Below, in pieces: positions 33,219-42,247 of a stretch of DNA of 64,000 nucleotides. The notes beneath the pieces are model-generated. The model was given only the letters and a program-made list of their open reading frames with translations, searched no databases and had not been told where the DNA came from. The stretch is from Actinobaculum suis. Its GTDB lineage: Bacteria; Actinomycetota; Actinomycetes; Actinomycetales; Actinomycetaceae. The DNA is taken from positions 62,001 through 126,000 of the forward strand of contig NZ_FNAU01000006.1 of the NCBI RefSeq assembly GCF_900102025.1. The letters run 5' to 3'. A program made the position numbers and the translations under genes. Numbering within the stretch: the stretch's first letter is position 1; every line of letters begins with the position of its first letter.

Positions 33219-34257
33219 TAATGCTGTCCTTCCTCTTGGTTGCTTTGCTGGTTGTGCTGTTTGCGGTGTCTGTAGTGGGTGAAGTGAAACGCGTGCCGGG
33301 TGCGAGCCGGGCGCCGCGCAACCAATCCCGGGCGTCCATGTGTGATTTACCGGCCGGGGCAAGCCGGGTGAGCCGCACTGGTTCGGTGGCCGTTCCTACG
33401 TATCCATCTTCCCCGATTTCTCCGGGTGCAAGGGCGGGGGTTTGCGATTCTGAACCCGTGGCTGGGGTTTGCGTAGAGCCAGCTGACGCCGAAGATTCAG
33501 AAAGCGAGGATGCTACTTCTACGGGTGCGATTTTGACGCGTTGCCCTTCGAGTAACGTCCAGGCGCCCGGAACCGGAGTGGCCGCGCGAATCCGTGCCGC
33601 AATTTCGGCGGCACTGGTCTCCCAGTTAATTTGTGCCCACGCACTGCGGAATTGTGGTGCCAGGGTGGGGGTACCAGTTTGCGGTGTGGCATGGGCGGTG
33701 CCGGCCAATATGTCTTGTAGGGTGCGCGAAAGTAGTGTGGCCCCGCTGTGGGCGAGCCGTGCTAGGAGTTCTCCCGCGGTTTCTTGCGCACCGATGGGTG
33801 TTTCTTCCTGTGCGAATATTGGCCCGGTGTCCAAACCTTTTTCAATCTGGAAAATGCTCAAACCGGTTTTTGTGTCTCCGGCGGCGATTGCGTAGTTGAC
33901 CGGTGCGGCCCCGCGCCACCGCGGCAGGAGCGAAAAATGCAGGTTGACCCAGCCGTGGGTAGGAACCGCGAGTAAAGATTCGGGAATTATGAGTCCGTAG
34001 GCCACCACCGCCACCGCTTGCGGTGCCAATTCCGAAATCTGTGCCTGTATTTCTGGGGTACGCAAAGATTTAGGGGTAAGTACCGGGATGCCGAGCTCTG
34101 CCGCGGCTTCATGCACAGCTGAGGGGGTAAGGACGCGTTTTCGGCCCACTGGTGCCGGGGCTCGCGTGAGCACGGCAGCAATTTCAAATCCGTCTTCTAT
34201 CAGCCGGTGCAAAGAAGGCACCGCAGTTTGAGGAGTTCCAGCAAAAAGTATTCGCAC
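33199..34257 (-). CDS. fmt: methionyl-tRNA formyltransferase
   Basis: A 352-aa enzyme that formylates initiator Met-tRNA with 10-formyl-THF. The N-terminal RILFAGTP, NLHFSLLPRWRGAAP with catalytic Asn and His, and the Asp in GLDTGPI are present, followed by the C-terminal OB-like domain. A Ser/Ala/Thr-rich insert of about 35 residues (about 248-285) interrupts the C-terminal domain, and the last 25 residues are Thr/Lys-rich. Start is GTG with TAGAAT (34269-34264) exactly 6 bases upstream and no Shine-Dalgarno, so the mRNA is probably leaderless. Confidence 0.95.
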   Translation of the reverse strand: MRILFAGTPQTAVPSLHRLIEDGFEIAAVLTRAPAPVGRKRVLTPSAVHEAAAELGIPVLTPKSLRTPEIQAQISELAPQAVAVVAYGLIIPESLLAVPTHGWVNLHFSLLPRWRGAAPVNYAIAAGDTKTGLSIFQIEKGLDTGPIFAQEETPIGAQETAGELLARLAHSGATLLSRTLQDILAGTAHATPQTGTPTLAPQFRSAWAQINWETSAAEIAARIRAATPVPGAWTLLEGQRVKIAPVEVASSLSESSASAGSTQTPATGSESQTPALAPGEIGEDGYVGTATEPVRLTRLAPAGKSHMDARDWLRGARLAPGTRFTSPTTDTANSTTSKATKRKDSISEQRAQ

Positions 34258-34312
34258 CTGCTCATTCTAGCGATTTCTGGTCCCTATTTTTCTGGTGCTT
34301 GCACCCTGCGGC

Positions 34313-36607
34313 CTACATCGGAGGATCGACTTCTAACCGCAAGGGCATTCCCGAAGATCCACCAGCATAAGAACCATAGCTACGCCGTGCCTGTGCCATA
34401 ACGTGCCGGGCACTGGCCAATTTGGTGCGTAGATAGACCGTCATTTCCTCGGGCTGCCGGGCCGGTACCGGGCCCAGTATTTCTACGCCGGGCACCAAAT
34501 GATGCACTCCGCCTACCAACAGCGAAGGAGAGGTACTAGCGTCGCTGGTTGTAGCACTTGCCTCGCTGGTTGTAGCACTGGCGTCGCTGGACAATGCGCT
34601 CGGGTCGCTGCTCGAGCCGCTTGCGTTTGTTTGCGTAATGCTCGCGGTTGCGGCCGTGGTGTCCGGGTTTATTTGCGTAGCGCCCGGGTTTGTGGTGCCC
34701 GCGGCTGTGCCACCCGCGGTTGTGGCCGTGGCGCCCGTGATTTGCGGGTTTGGGAGCGGGTGGCTGCGCAGAGCGGCGCGAAGTATCCCCAGGAAGTTTC
34801 TAATATCACGACGCCGGCCGGTTACTGCCAACCAGCGCCAGGCCGGGGGTAGTTTGAGTTGGCTGCGTTCGGCCAGGGAGATTTCGGCTCTTTCTCCGTG
34901 GGCCCAGCGTGCCAGTGCGGAGACTAGTTGCAGTTCGGCGCGCCCGGCCAGCATTACTTTTCCGCCGGCTCCGGCACTGCGCACCCGTGAAATAACCCGC
35001 GCGATGGCCCGGATGAACCGGGTATCGGCGTCGAGCCCTTCTCCGAGCAAGTAGCGCGAATCGAGAACCACTGCCGCTGCATATCCGCCTGCCGCGCGTG
35101 GTTCGGCACCCGGCGTGGCTACCACGATCCGAGATTTACCGTCCACTTCCGGAATAATGCCTTCGGGGAGTCCGGCCCCGGAAAGAATCATGCCGACGCC
35201 GGGAAAGGCCCGCCCAATTTCTTCTGCGGTACGGTAGGAACCAATTTTCATGGCCCGCAGGTGGCCGTACCCGCACTGTGCGCATCGCCATTGGTTGATA
35301 CGGGTGCCACACCGGGTACAGTGGGGCCTTTCACCTTTGCTTGGAATGGCCAGTTTGCCTCCGCATTCGGCGCAGCGTGCCGGTTCCCAGCAGTTCCCGC
35401 ACGCCACTTCCGGAATGTAACCGGAGCGCGGCACCGTGAAAAGCACCGGCCCGCGCGGGAGTGCTTGGCGTACAAGTTGGAAAGCCGGGCTCGGGATACG
35501 GAAGGAATCATCCGTATTCCATTGTTCTGCGGCGCTAACTTGCGGCAAGATCTGTTTTTTGGCACGAGTTTCGCCTTCCAGCAGGAGCGCTCCTTCCCGA
35601 ATGGCCTGCGCAGAACGCTCGGAAACATATGGTCCGTAAGCCAAAAATGCGGCTTCTTCCAGGCGGGCGCGCAACCGGAGCACCTCGCTTGCTTCCGCAT
35701 AGGGGGCACGGGGTTCGCGCAAGGAAGTGGCGGCATCGTCAATGACTACCGCTAGCCCCAGTTTTTTTACGGGCCACCAGGTAGCGGCGCGCGAACCGAC
35801 GACGATCCCCGCCCGGCCCGTGAGCGCGCCCAAGAAATTCCGGTACCGCGTTTCGTGTGGGTCTTCTGCCGCGGCGAACGCGATTTTTTCGCCCAAGGTT
35901 TTTTCGAGGTATCGCGCCAAACTGCGGGCCAAGCGGGTGTTTGGTACCACTACGAGCACGCCGCGCCCCGACTGCCGGGTACTAGCAACAGCTTCGGCGA
36001 GGAGGTTCCGCCCGCCTGCCTCCCCGGGAAGGGTGGCCACAATAGCGTGCGGCGATTTGCCTTCCGCCAAGCAGGTAGCAAAAGCAACTCCCCCGGCATA
36101 GTTCTCCCAGGTTTGCGGCTCCAACCGCAGCCCTGGTTCTGCTAGCGGAGTATCTGCGGCGAAGAATTCTTTTTCGGCCCGGGCATGCCGTTCGGGGATG
36201 GCCAAGCGTAATACTTCGGCCACGCTACAGGCCCACCGGTCTGCTACTTCACGAGCTAATTCGTATATTTCCGAGGTCAGCACGGGCACGGCAGAAACTA
36301 CGCGGCGTATTTCTTTGAGATCGGTACCGGCACGCGAATCGGCGTCCCGCGCCACAATAAACCCGTTGACGCGCCGCGAACCGATATCAACAACCACCCG
36401 GCATCCCACTTGGGCCTGCGCGGCAAATTTTTGCGGCACCAGGTAGTCAAAAACATGGTCGAGCTGCGGATGGGTGACCAGTGGCCGCACATGGGCCACC
36501 GGATCGGGCACACTGGATTTTATCCGCGCCGCCAAGCGCGGAATATCAAGCAGGCTTCCCTGCTCACCAAAATCGGGAATCTCCCCGAATCCTGCAATCT
36601 CCTCCAT
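34313..36607 (-). CDS. priA: PriA-like replication restart protein with degenerate helicase motifs
   Basis: A 764-aa protein with the PriA N-terminal DNA-binding domain (HVFDYLVPQKFAAQAQVGCR) and the Cys-rich zinc region CGNCWEPARCAECGG, CTRCG and CAQCG (about 405-450). The helicase motor is degenerate: GEAGGRN stands where Walker A GxGKT should be, and VIDDAA where DEEH is expected. Actinobacterial PriA proteins usually lack these residues, so the protein is likely a fork-binding scaffold without helicase activity. A Thr/Ser/Ala insert (about 640-715) comes from a 21-bp tandem array. TAGCCT (36619-36614) lies 6 bases before the ATG with no Shine-Dalgarno, so it is likely leaderless. Confidence 0.9.
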   Translation of the reverse strand: MEEIAGFGEIPDFGEQGSLLDIPRLAARIKSSVPDPVAHVRPLVTHPQLDHVFDYLVPQKFAAQAQVGCRVVVDIGSRRVNGFIVARDADSRAGTDLKEIRRVVSAVPVLTSEIYELAREVADRWACSVAEVLRLAIPERHARAEKEFFAADTPLAEPGLRLEPQTWENYAGGVAFATCLAEGKSPHAIVATLPGEAGGRNLLAEAVASTRQSGRGVLVVVPNTRLARSLARYLEKTLGEKIAFAAAEDPHETRYRNFLGALTGRAGIVVGSRAATWWPVKKLGLAVVIDDAATSLREPRAPYAEASEVLRLRARLEEAAFLAYGPYVSERSAQAIREGALLLEGETRAKKQILPQVSAAEQWNTDDSFRIPSPAFQLVRQALPRGPVLFTVPRSGYIPEVACGNCWEPARCAECGGKLAIPSKGERPHCTRCGTRINQWRCAQCGYGHLRAMKIGSYRTAEEIGRAFPGVGMILSGAGLPEGIIPEVDGKSRIVVATPGAEPRAAGGYAAAVVLDSRYLLGEGLDADTRFIRAIARVISRVRSAGAGGKVMLAGRAELQLVSALARWAHGERAEISLAERSQLKLPPAWRWLAVTGRRRDIRNFLGILRAALRSHPLPNPQITGATATTAGGTAAGTTNPGATQINPDTTAATASITQTNASGSSSDPSALSSDASATTSEASATTSDASTSPSLLVGGVHHLVPGVEILGPVPARQPEEMTVYLRTKLASARHVMAQARRSYGSYAGGSSGMPLRLEVDPPM
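34542..34625 (-). repeat. in-frame 21-bp tandem array inside priA (4 copies)
   Basis: Plus-strand units of the type TCGCTGGTTGTAGCACTTG start at 34542, 34563, 34584 and 34605. Seven codons per unit encode SDASATT-like heptads. The two units nearest 34542 are almost identical and the others have diverged. Confidence 0.9.
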
Positions 36608-36719
36608 GCCTACAGGCTATCGCGCCCCTCCGACACAGTTGTTACATCCGGCTTCATGTTTCCAGAACGCCCTGCCAATCCACATTCCGGAGTGCTTTTC
36701 TGGCACGCTTTTCGAGCCC

Positions 36720-36776
36720 GCTTTTCCAAGTAGCTTCCGCTTTTCCAAGTGGCTTCCGCTTTTCCAAGTGGCTTCG
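36720..36776 (-). repeat. 19-bp tandem array (3 copies) between metK and priA
   Basis: GCTTTTCCAAGTAGCTTCC (36720-36738) and two near-identical copies to 36776. The array is flanked by a direct repeat CCACATTCCGGAG (about 36680-36692 and 36781-36793), so a larger segmental duplication may be involved. Confidence 0.88.
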
Positions 36777-36812
36777 CAGCCCACATTCCGGAGACTTTCT
36801 GGCCCGCGAGTT

Positions 36813-38006
36813 TTATAGCGCGCGCAGAAGCTCTTCTACCCGGTCGGTCTTCTCCCAAGTAAACTCTGGCAGTTCCCGGCCAAAATGCCCATAAGCGGCG
36901 GTCTTGGCGAAGATGGGCCGCTTCAAGCCCAAAGTGTCGATAATGGCGGCCGGGCGCAGGTCGAAAACTTTTGCTACCGCATTGCGGATCCGGTCTACCG
37001 GCTGGGTTTCAGTACCTTGGGTGTCAACCCGCAAGGATACCGGGTGTGCCCGGCCAATCGCGTAGGCCACCTGGATTTCGCAGCGGCTCGCCAAACCGGC
37101 TGCCACCACGTTTTTGGCCACCCAGCGCGCCGCATAAGCCCCGGAGCGGTCTACTTTCGAAGCATCTTTACCGGAGAAGGCCCCACCTCCGTGCCGTGCA
37201 AAGCCCCCGTAGGTATCCACGATGATTTTCCGGCCGGTAAGTCCGGCGTCGCCCATCGGGCCTCCCACCACAAACCTTCCCGAAGGGTTAACAAGGACCT
37301 TCATCTCGGAAGTATCCAGATCCAAGCCTTCACTTTCCAGCACGGTATCCAGAACGTGGTTTTCCAGGGTTTGCGCCAACCAGTCCAGTTGCGCACTCTC
37401 ATCATGTTGCGTGGAAATCACCACGGTTTGGAGCTGCACGGGTTTATTGCCGTCATACCCAATAGTTACCTGGGTTTTGCCGTCCGGGCGCAGGAAAGGT
37501 ACCGCACCGGTTTTGCGCACCTTCGCGAGCTGTTCGGCTAATCGGTGGGCGAGCTGAATCGGGGCGGGCATGAGCGTTTTCGTCTCATTGGTGGCATAGC
37601 CAAACATCATGCCTTGATCGCCGGCACCTTGCCGCGAATAGCGTTCCACATCAGTCATTTCCCGCGATTCCAGAGATTTGGCCACGCTCGCGGCAATATC
37701 TGGGGATTGCTGCCCAATCGAGGTGGTTACCCCGCAGGAAGCACCATCAAAGCCGACGGCGGAAGACGTGTAACCAATATTCGATATTTGTTCGCGTACG
37801 ATGTGCGGGATTTCCACATAGGACTTTGTGGTAACTTCCCCAGCCACATGCACCAATCCGGTGGTGACCATGGTCTCCACGGCCACATGCGAATCCGGGT
37901 CTTGTTCCAGCATGGCGTCCAGGATCGTATCGGAAATAATGTCACACACTTTATCCGGGTGGCCTTCCGTCACCGATTCGGACGTGAATGGTTGCAGATA
38001 CACCAT
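36813..38006 (-). CDS. metK: S-adenosylmethionine synthase
   Basis: A 397-aa enzyme making SAM from methionine and ATP. It has SVTEGHPDK at the N-terminus, the ATP-binding [10 protein letters not shown] (about residues 125-134) and the P-loop-like [15 protein letters not shown] stands 6 bases before the ATG. No SAM riboswitch is visible in the upstream gap, which instead carries a 15-bp tandem array. It is transcribed toward priA but separated from it by about 205 bases. Confidence 0.97.
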   Translation of the reverse strand: MVYLQPFTSESVTEGHPDKVCDIISDTILDAMLEQDPDSHVAVETMVTTGLVHVAGEVTTKSYVEIPHIVREQISNIGYTSSAVGFDGASCGVTTSIGQQSPDIAASVAKSLESREMTDVERYSRQGAGDQGMMFGYATNETKTLMPAPIQLAHRLAEQLAKVRKTGAVPFLRPDGKTQVTIGYDGNKPVQLQTVVISTQHDESAQLDWLAQTLENHVLDTVLESEGLDLDTSEMKVLVNPSGRFVVGGPMGDAGLTGRKIIVDTYGGFARHGGGAFSGKDASKVDRSGAYAARWVAKNVVAAGLASRCEIQVAYAIGRAHPVSLRVDTQGTETQPVDRIRNAVAKVFDLRPAAIIDTLGLKRPIFAKTAAYGHFGRELPEFTWEKTDRVEELLRAL

Positions 38007-38105
38007 TATTAGCTCCTTGTAGCTTTTCTTTGCGGGTAACTTCTAGCCCTCTCGCGGGCCCCACCCGGAAACCTCTTAACACTGTGTTTTCTTGGTTTTA
38101 TTACC

Positions 38106-38240
38106 CAGTGTTTTCCAGCCCAGCGCTTTCTTATCCTGTGCTTTCCTGCCCTGTGCTTTCCTGCCCTGTGCTTTCCTGCCCTGTGCTTTCCTGCCCTGTG
38201 CTTTCCTGCTCTGTGGCATCCAACCAAGTGGCATCCAGTG
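38106..38240 (-). repeat. 15-bp tandem array upstream of metK (9 copies)
   Basis: Nine 15-base units run from 38106 to 38240. The five central ones (38136-38210) are CTGTGCTTTCCTGCC with at most one change, and the flanking copies (38106, 38121, 38211, 38226) are progressively diverged. Homogeneous centre and decayed edges are typical of a minisatellite. Frames stay open through it because 15 is divisible by three, but no start signal or codon bias supports a protein. Confidence 0.95.
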
Positions 38241-38278
38241 CGCGGCGCCCAGATCCTGTGCCTGACTGAATTCTCATT

Positions 38279-39634
38279 CTACCGGGTATTTGATAGACCC
38301 GCGATAGTGTCAATAATCTTGTGTGCCATCTGTGTCTTGCTTCCTTGACCTTCCGCCATGATGGTTCCGGCCCGGTCAATGATAGTGATAGCCGTTTCGA
38401 CCTCACCAAAGCCGCGTTCAGTGCCGACCTCATTAATCACCATGAGATCGGCGCCTTTTCGTGCGGCTTTCGCCCGTCCGTATTCGAGCACACTGGCTTC
38501 AGCATCCCCGGTTTCCGCGGCAAAACCGATAATGATTTGCCCTTCGCGGCGGCGCGTGTGCGTTAGTTCGGCTAAAATATCCGGGTTTTCTACCAGTTCA
38601 ATAGTTTTGCGCCCGGTACCATCTTTTTTCTGCTTAGTAGCGGTGCGATTGGCAGGCCGGTAATCGGCGACGGCGGCTGACATTACGATCACGTCCGCAC
38701 TGGCCGCGGTTTCAAGCATGGCCGTCTGCAATTCTTGGGCAGATTCCACTCGAACTAGTTCGATATCCGTGTGCTCGAGTGTATTCAAGATTTGCCCATC
38801 AATATTGGCGGCAACCAGGGTGACATGTGCACCGGCTGCTTGGGCCGCACGGGCAATTTCCACTCCGAAACGTCCCGAGGACCGATTGCCAATAAAACGC
38901 ACTGGATCAATAGCTTCTCGGGTGCCACCAGCCGAAATAACAATCTGCCGGCCGCGCAAAGCCGCCGCAAAGGTCCCGCGATTCGCGCCGGCTTCCGCCG
39001 CGCTAGTTTCTGCTCGCGCAGTTTCTTCAACGTTTTCTTCACCGCGTTCTTCACCGTGCGCAGCGTTATCTGTAATGCCGAGGATAGCGAAGGCACGGGC
39101 CGCGATTTCTTCCGGTTCTGGCATCCGCCCTTTGCCGGAATCTTTGCCGGTGAGCCGGCCCGCGGCCGGTTCCATTACTTCTACTCCGCGGGCGCGCAAT
39201 ATCTGCACGTTTTCCACTGTGGCCGGGTTTTCCCACATTTGGGTATGCATGGCAGGCACCATAAGAATTGGGCATTCGGCTACCAACAAAGTATTGGTAA
39301 GCAGATTGTCTGCCATGCCGGCCCGCATTTTGGCAAGAGTGTTCGCGGTAGCCGGAGCAACGACTACCAGATCAGCTTCTGTCCCCAGCCGCACATGCGT
39401 CACATGCGGGGCATCTTCCGGCGTCTGCGTGTACACCGGTTTCCCCGTCAGTGCTTCCCAAGTGGTTTTACCAACCATTTCTAAGGAAGCAGAAGTGGGG
39501 ATAACCGTTACATCCAGATTTTTCTTGATCAGCAGACGCACCAGGATCGCCGTTTTATAAGCAGCGATCCCGGCGGTCACGCCCACTACTACCCGTGGCC
39601 GTGTCTGCGTAGCGGCAGCCCGCTTTTCACTCAT
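38279..39634 (-). CDS. coaBC: bifunctional phosphopantothenoylcysteine decarboxylase/phosphopantothenate-cysteine ligase
   Basis: A 451-aa fusion enzyme of coenzyme A synthesis. The N-terminal flavoprotein CoaC (TAGIAAYKTAILVRLL, PAMHTQMWENP) is followed by CoaB (ISAGGTREAIDPVRFIGNRS, MSAAVADYRP). The CoaC active-site motif reads PAMH instead of PxMN, a variant I associate with actinobacterial enzymes. The two halves are joined by an acidic Glu/Ala-rich linker of about 30 residues (near 200-230). The ATG overlaps the rpoZ stop by 4 bases (ATGA), so the genes are translationally coupled. Confidence 0.96.
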   Translation of the reverse strand: MSEKRAAATQTRPRVVVGVTAGIAAYKTAILVRLLIKKNLDVTVIPTSASLEMVGKTTWEALTGKPVYTQTPEDAPHVTHVRLGTEADLVVVAPATANTLAKMRAGMADNLLTNTLLVAECPILMVPAMHTQMWENPATVENVQILRARGVEVMEPAAGRLTGKDSGKGRMPEPEEIAARAFAILGITDNAAHGEERGEENVEETARAETSAAEAGANRGTFAAALRGRQIVISAGGTREAIDPVRFIGNRSSGRFGVEIARAAQAAGAHVTLVAANIDGQILNTLEHTDIELVRVESAQELQTAMLETAASADVIVMSAAVADYRPANRTATKQKKDGTGRKTIELVENPDILAELTHTRRREGQIIIGFAAETGDAEASVLEYGRAKAARKGADLMVINEVGTERGFGEVETAITIIDRAGTIMAEGQGSKTQMAHKIIDTIAGLSNTR

Positions 39635-40062
39635 TGCGCTTCGTCAGCAACCTCGGGGGCGTCCGCTTCGGTAGCGGCCGTTTCCACTTCCGCAGCGGTA
39701 TCAGTTGGCGCCGGTGCGTTAGCCGCTTCACTTGCGTCCGCGACCGCTGCCCCACCGGCAGCAAGTTCTGCTTCCGGGACGATATCTTGCGGCCCGTGGC
39801 CATCAATCGTCCAATCCAGCTTGCCGTCTACGAGCTCGCGCAAGGCGATGGAAAGCGGCTTTTCTTCCGGATCGGCCGCCACGAGGGCACCGTAGCTCGT
39901 AATATTCGCGTCCCCGCGCGCCATTTCTTGGCGGTAGGTATTAATCTGCTGAGCCCGCTGCGAAGAGACAACGCACAGCGCGTACTTCGAGGGGATCTTG
40001 GCGAGCAAATCATCGATTGGCGGCCGTGTGATACCTTCTGGTTCCGGAACAGTTCCGAACAT
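39631..40062 (-). CDS. rpoZ: DNA-directed RNA polymerase omega subunit
   Basis: A 143-aa omega subunit that helps fold and assemble the beta-prime subunit. The conserved part is residues 1-85 (PPIDDLLAKIPSKYALCVVS, AQQINTYRQEM, KPLSIALREL). The last 50 residues are an Ala/Glu/Asp-rich tail (AAEVETAATEADAPEVADEA) not needed in other omegas. AGGGAAG precedes the ATG. It lies between gmk and coaBC, the usual actinobacterial order. Confidence 0.95.
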   Translation of the reverse strand: MFGTVPEPEGITRPPIDDLLAKIPSKYALCVVSSQRAQQINTYRQEMARGDANITSYGALVAADPEEKPLSIALRELVDGKLDWTIDGHGPQDIVPEAELAAGGAAVADASEAANAPAPTDTAAEVETAATEADAPEVADEAQ

Positions 40063-40123
40063 TAACTTCCCTTCGTCATAGCCAGCTAGCTAGCTCGCTA
40101 ACTGTTAGCTCCAGCCGTCCATT

Positions 40124-40690
40124 CTAACCTTCCAGGCCCATAATTTGAAGGATCTGGCCGGTGGCGCGAGCCACGGTGTCATTAACAACCACAATGTCAA
40201 ATTCCGGTTCGGCCGCTAATTCACTCTGCGCCGTTTGCAGGCGCCGGGCAATTTGTGTTTCAGTTTCCGTGCCCCGGCCGCGCAAACGCCGCTCTAGTTC
40301 CTCCCATGATGGCGGGGCAATAAAAATCTGCACGGCTTCCGGAGCTGAGGTGCGGACTTGCCGCGCACCGGCGACGTCGATTTCCAACACCGGCACCTTC
40401 CCCGCCCGCAGTGCCTCCTCGATTGGTGCCCGCGGTGTACCGTACTTGGCGTTGCCGTGCACCACGGCCCATTCGAGCATTTGCCCGGTGGCGACCATGC
40501 GGTCAAATTCCTGATCGGTCACGAAAAAATACGACTCGCCGTCTACTTCGTGCGGCCGCGGCGCGCGCGTGGTGGCCGAAATAGAAACCCAAATTTTCGG
40601 GGATCGTGCTGCCATCGCTTTCACAATCGTCCCCTTGCCCACGCCCGAAGGCCCGGCAATCACAAAAATCTTTGCGTGCTCTTCCTCCAT
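40124..40690 (-). CDS. gmk: guanylate kinase
   Basis: A 188-aa nucleoside monophosphate kinase converting GMP to GDP. Walker A is GPSGVGKGTIV; ISATTRAPRPHEVDGESYFF and EWAVVHGNAKYGTP form the GMP site. Start revised to the ATG at 40690 (MEEEHAKIF); a TTG at 40708 would add six residues. No strong Shine-Dalgarno supports either. It lies between mihF and rpoZ, separated from mihF by an intrinsic terminator. Confidence 0.95.
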   Translation of the reverse strand: MEEEHAKIFVIAGPSGVGKGTIVKAMAARSPKIWVSISATTRAPRPHEVDGESYFFVTDQEFDRMVATGQMLEWAVVHGNAKYGTPRAPIEEALRAGKVPVLEIDVAGARQVRTSAPEAVQIFIAPPSWEELERRLRGRGTETETQIARRLQTAQSELAAEPEFDIVVVNDTVARATGQILQIMGLEG

Positions 40691-40755
40691 AAGCCCATGT
40701 TGCCACAATTTCGGTTGCGTTTAACCTTGCTTTACCTGCTCGGTTTACGACGCCG

Positions 40756-40794
40756 AAAAAAAACGCCGGTTGGATCCTCCTCCCCCAACCGGCG
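40756..40794 (-). terminator. intrinsic terminator of mihF
   Basis: On the minus strand CGCCGGTTGG (40794-40785) pairs with CCAACCGGCG (40773-40764), followed by eight T (40763-40756). This is the clearest intrinsic terminator on the minus strand of the window. Confidence 0.93.
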
Positions 40795-40816
40795 ATATTT
40801 TCCCGAGTTACGCGCA

Positions 40817-41128
40817 CTAACCGAAGCGTTCAATAAGCGCGGCCGCTTGCTTCTTTCCAAGACCGGCTACCCGGCGCGTTTCCGCAATTGACACCTGCTC
40901 CATGATCGCTTGCGCCTTCGATTCCCCAATACCGGGGATAGACATGAGCAACGCGCGCACCCGCAACCGTCCCGCCACCGGATCCGTTTTGGCCCGAGCA
41001 ATTACCTCGGAAACCTTAACAGTGCCCTCTTTGACGTCTTTCTTTAGCTGTGCTCGGTCCCGACGAATCCGTGCAGCCTTTGCCAGCGCCTCATCGCGCT
41101 CTTCATCGCTCAGATTTGGAAGACCCAC
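40817..41128 (-). CDS. mihF: actinobacterial integration host factor mIHF
   Basis: A 103-aa nucleoid-associated protein, unrelated to the alpha/beta IHF of proteobacteria. The N-terminal helix has EERDEALAKAARIRRDRAQL; the DNA-binding S13-like part contains LLMSIPGIGESKAQAIME. Start is GTG at 41128 with AAAGGAG 5 bases upstream. It is followed by an intrinsic terminator. A short upstream reading frame (GTG at 41172) overlaps its start out of frame. Confidence 0.94.
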   Translation of the reverse strand: MGLPNLSDEERDEALAKAARIRRDRAQLKKDVKEGTVKVSEVIARAKTDPVAGRLRVRALLMSIPGIGESKAQAIMEQVSIAETRRVAGLGKKQAAALIERFG

Positions 41129-41570
41129 CTCGGCTCCTTTTCTTGATTTCTTTCTCTCCGCCGGTTCTGCACTACAATGTGCCTCCTTTGACCGTTACAA
41201 CAGCCAGAATACCCCGAATTTACGCCGTTTGTAGATGATTAAGTCGCCTTACATTTCTCTCGTCAGAAAAAGCTTATTACTGAATGAAGTATTTTTTACG
41301 GTCTACCTGCACCATTACCGTTGCTGATTTACAAATGTGCGAAAAGCGATGCAAAATGTTCCAACTCGTTGGGCGTGTCACACATCCACCCGCTAAAGTC
41401 ACTTAAGGAAATATAGATCCGTTATTCTACGCGATACACATTTCAGGACTTGTTATTTACCACCGCTCACAATCATTTGCCCCTAAACCAACGCAGTTTT
41501 TGTTCTGGTCGTGTTCACGCTCTGCCCTGGCCCTCCCCAGGTTTCATCGCAGACTCGCTAAGCTGGCGCC
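41129..41570. other. 442-base divergent intergenic region between mihF and the S4 gene
   Basis: No protein gene or structured RNA is convincing here. On the minus strand AAAGGAGG (41183-41176) is followed 9 bases later by a GTG (41172) opening a 20-codon basic frame that overlaps the mihF start. On the plus strand TAAGCT ends 6 bases before the S4 ATG. The central 41230-41450 is AT-rich compared with its surroundings and shows nothing identifiable. Confidence 0.4.
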
Positions 41571-41954
41571 ATGGACAGCGTAAGGGTTGATGTGTGGCTG
41601 TGGAGCGTGCGGCAGTGCAAAACGCGTTCTTTAGCGACGGCAGAATGCAAGGCCGGCCATGTACGTATAAATGACGAACCGGCCAAACCCGCCTCGAAAG
41701 TGCGGGTGGGCGATACGGTGCGCTACCGCGTAGAAGGATTTGATCGAGTATTGCGCGTTACCGGTTTGCTCAAGAAACGCGTCTCTGCACCCTTGGCCCG
41801 GGAAAACTATGAAGACCTCACCCCGGCTCGGCCCCGGCCCCTGCTTCCCATTGCTCGGCGGGACCCTGGTACCGGCCGGCCCACCAAGAAAGAACGGCGA
41901 GAACTCGATCGCCTCTTCGGCCGAGATGCTAACTTTGGCCGCCGCCGGAACTAG
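41571..41954 (+). CDS. S4-domain RNA-binding protein (HSP15-like)
   Basis: A 127-aa protein with an N-terminal S4 RNA-binding domain (VDVWLWSVRQCKTRSLATAE, then GHVRINDEPAKPASKVRVGD) and a basic C-terminus (TKKERRELDRLF). Related Hsp15 proteins rescue stalled 50S subunits; the actinobacterial role is untested. It has no Shine-Dalgarno but TAAGCT (41559-41564) 6 bases before the ATG, suggesting a leaderless mRNA. It converges on nusB through a 21-bp hairpin. Confidence 0.87.
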   Translation: MDSVRVDVWLWSVRQCKTRSLATAECKAGHVRINDEPAKPASKVRVGDTVRYRVEGFDRVLRVTGLLKKRVSAPLARENYEDLTPARPRPLLPIARRDPGTGRPTKKERRELDRLFGRDANFGRRRN

Positions 41955-42132
41955 CTGGGCGAAAAGTCTGCGGGCACCCGGCCCGCTGCCGCCGGCTCCA
42001 TCCTGCCCGCTGCCGCCGGCTCCACCCTGCGGCAGGGTTACCTCAAGAATGGTTTGCCTCAAGATCGGTTTACCTCGAGAATCGTTTGCCTCAAGATCGG
42101 AGCCGCCGGCGCCTGGGGACCGGTCCAAAAAC

Positions 42133-42179
42133 AGCAAGCGGCGGTAGGAATCCTCTCGGGATTCCTACCGCCGCTTGCT
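42133..42179. terminator. bidirectional terminator between the S4 gene and nusB
   Basis: The arms 42133-42153 and 42159-42179 are perfectly complementary over 21 bp around a TCTCG loop. The stretch before it (about 41985-42075) contains direct repeats of GCTGCCGCCGGCTCCA and of TTTGCCTCAAGATCGG-type units. Confidence 0.88.
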
Positions 42180-42247
42180 ATGCACTTGCCTGAACGCTTT
42201 TTGGCCCGAGCTTTGCGTGCCGAAGCTATCGCGGCACTAGGTAGCGC

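Noticed and set aside
38009-38227. AGKHR-repeat reading frame on the minus strand upstream of metK
   Set aside because: The 15-bp tandem array keeps frames open by period alone. No ribosome site or conserved domain supports translation.
38007-38278. SAM riboswitch upstream of metK
   Set aside because: The gap is mostly a 15-bp tandem array and no SAM aptamer core was recognised.
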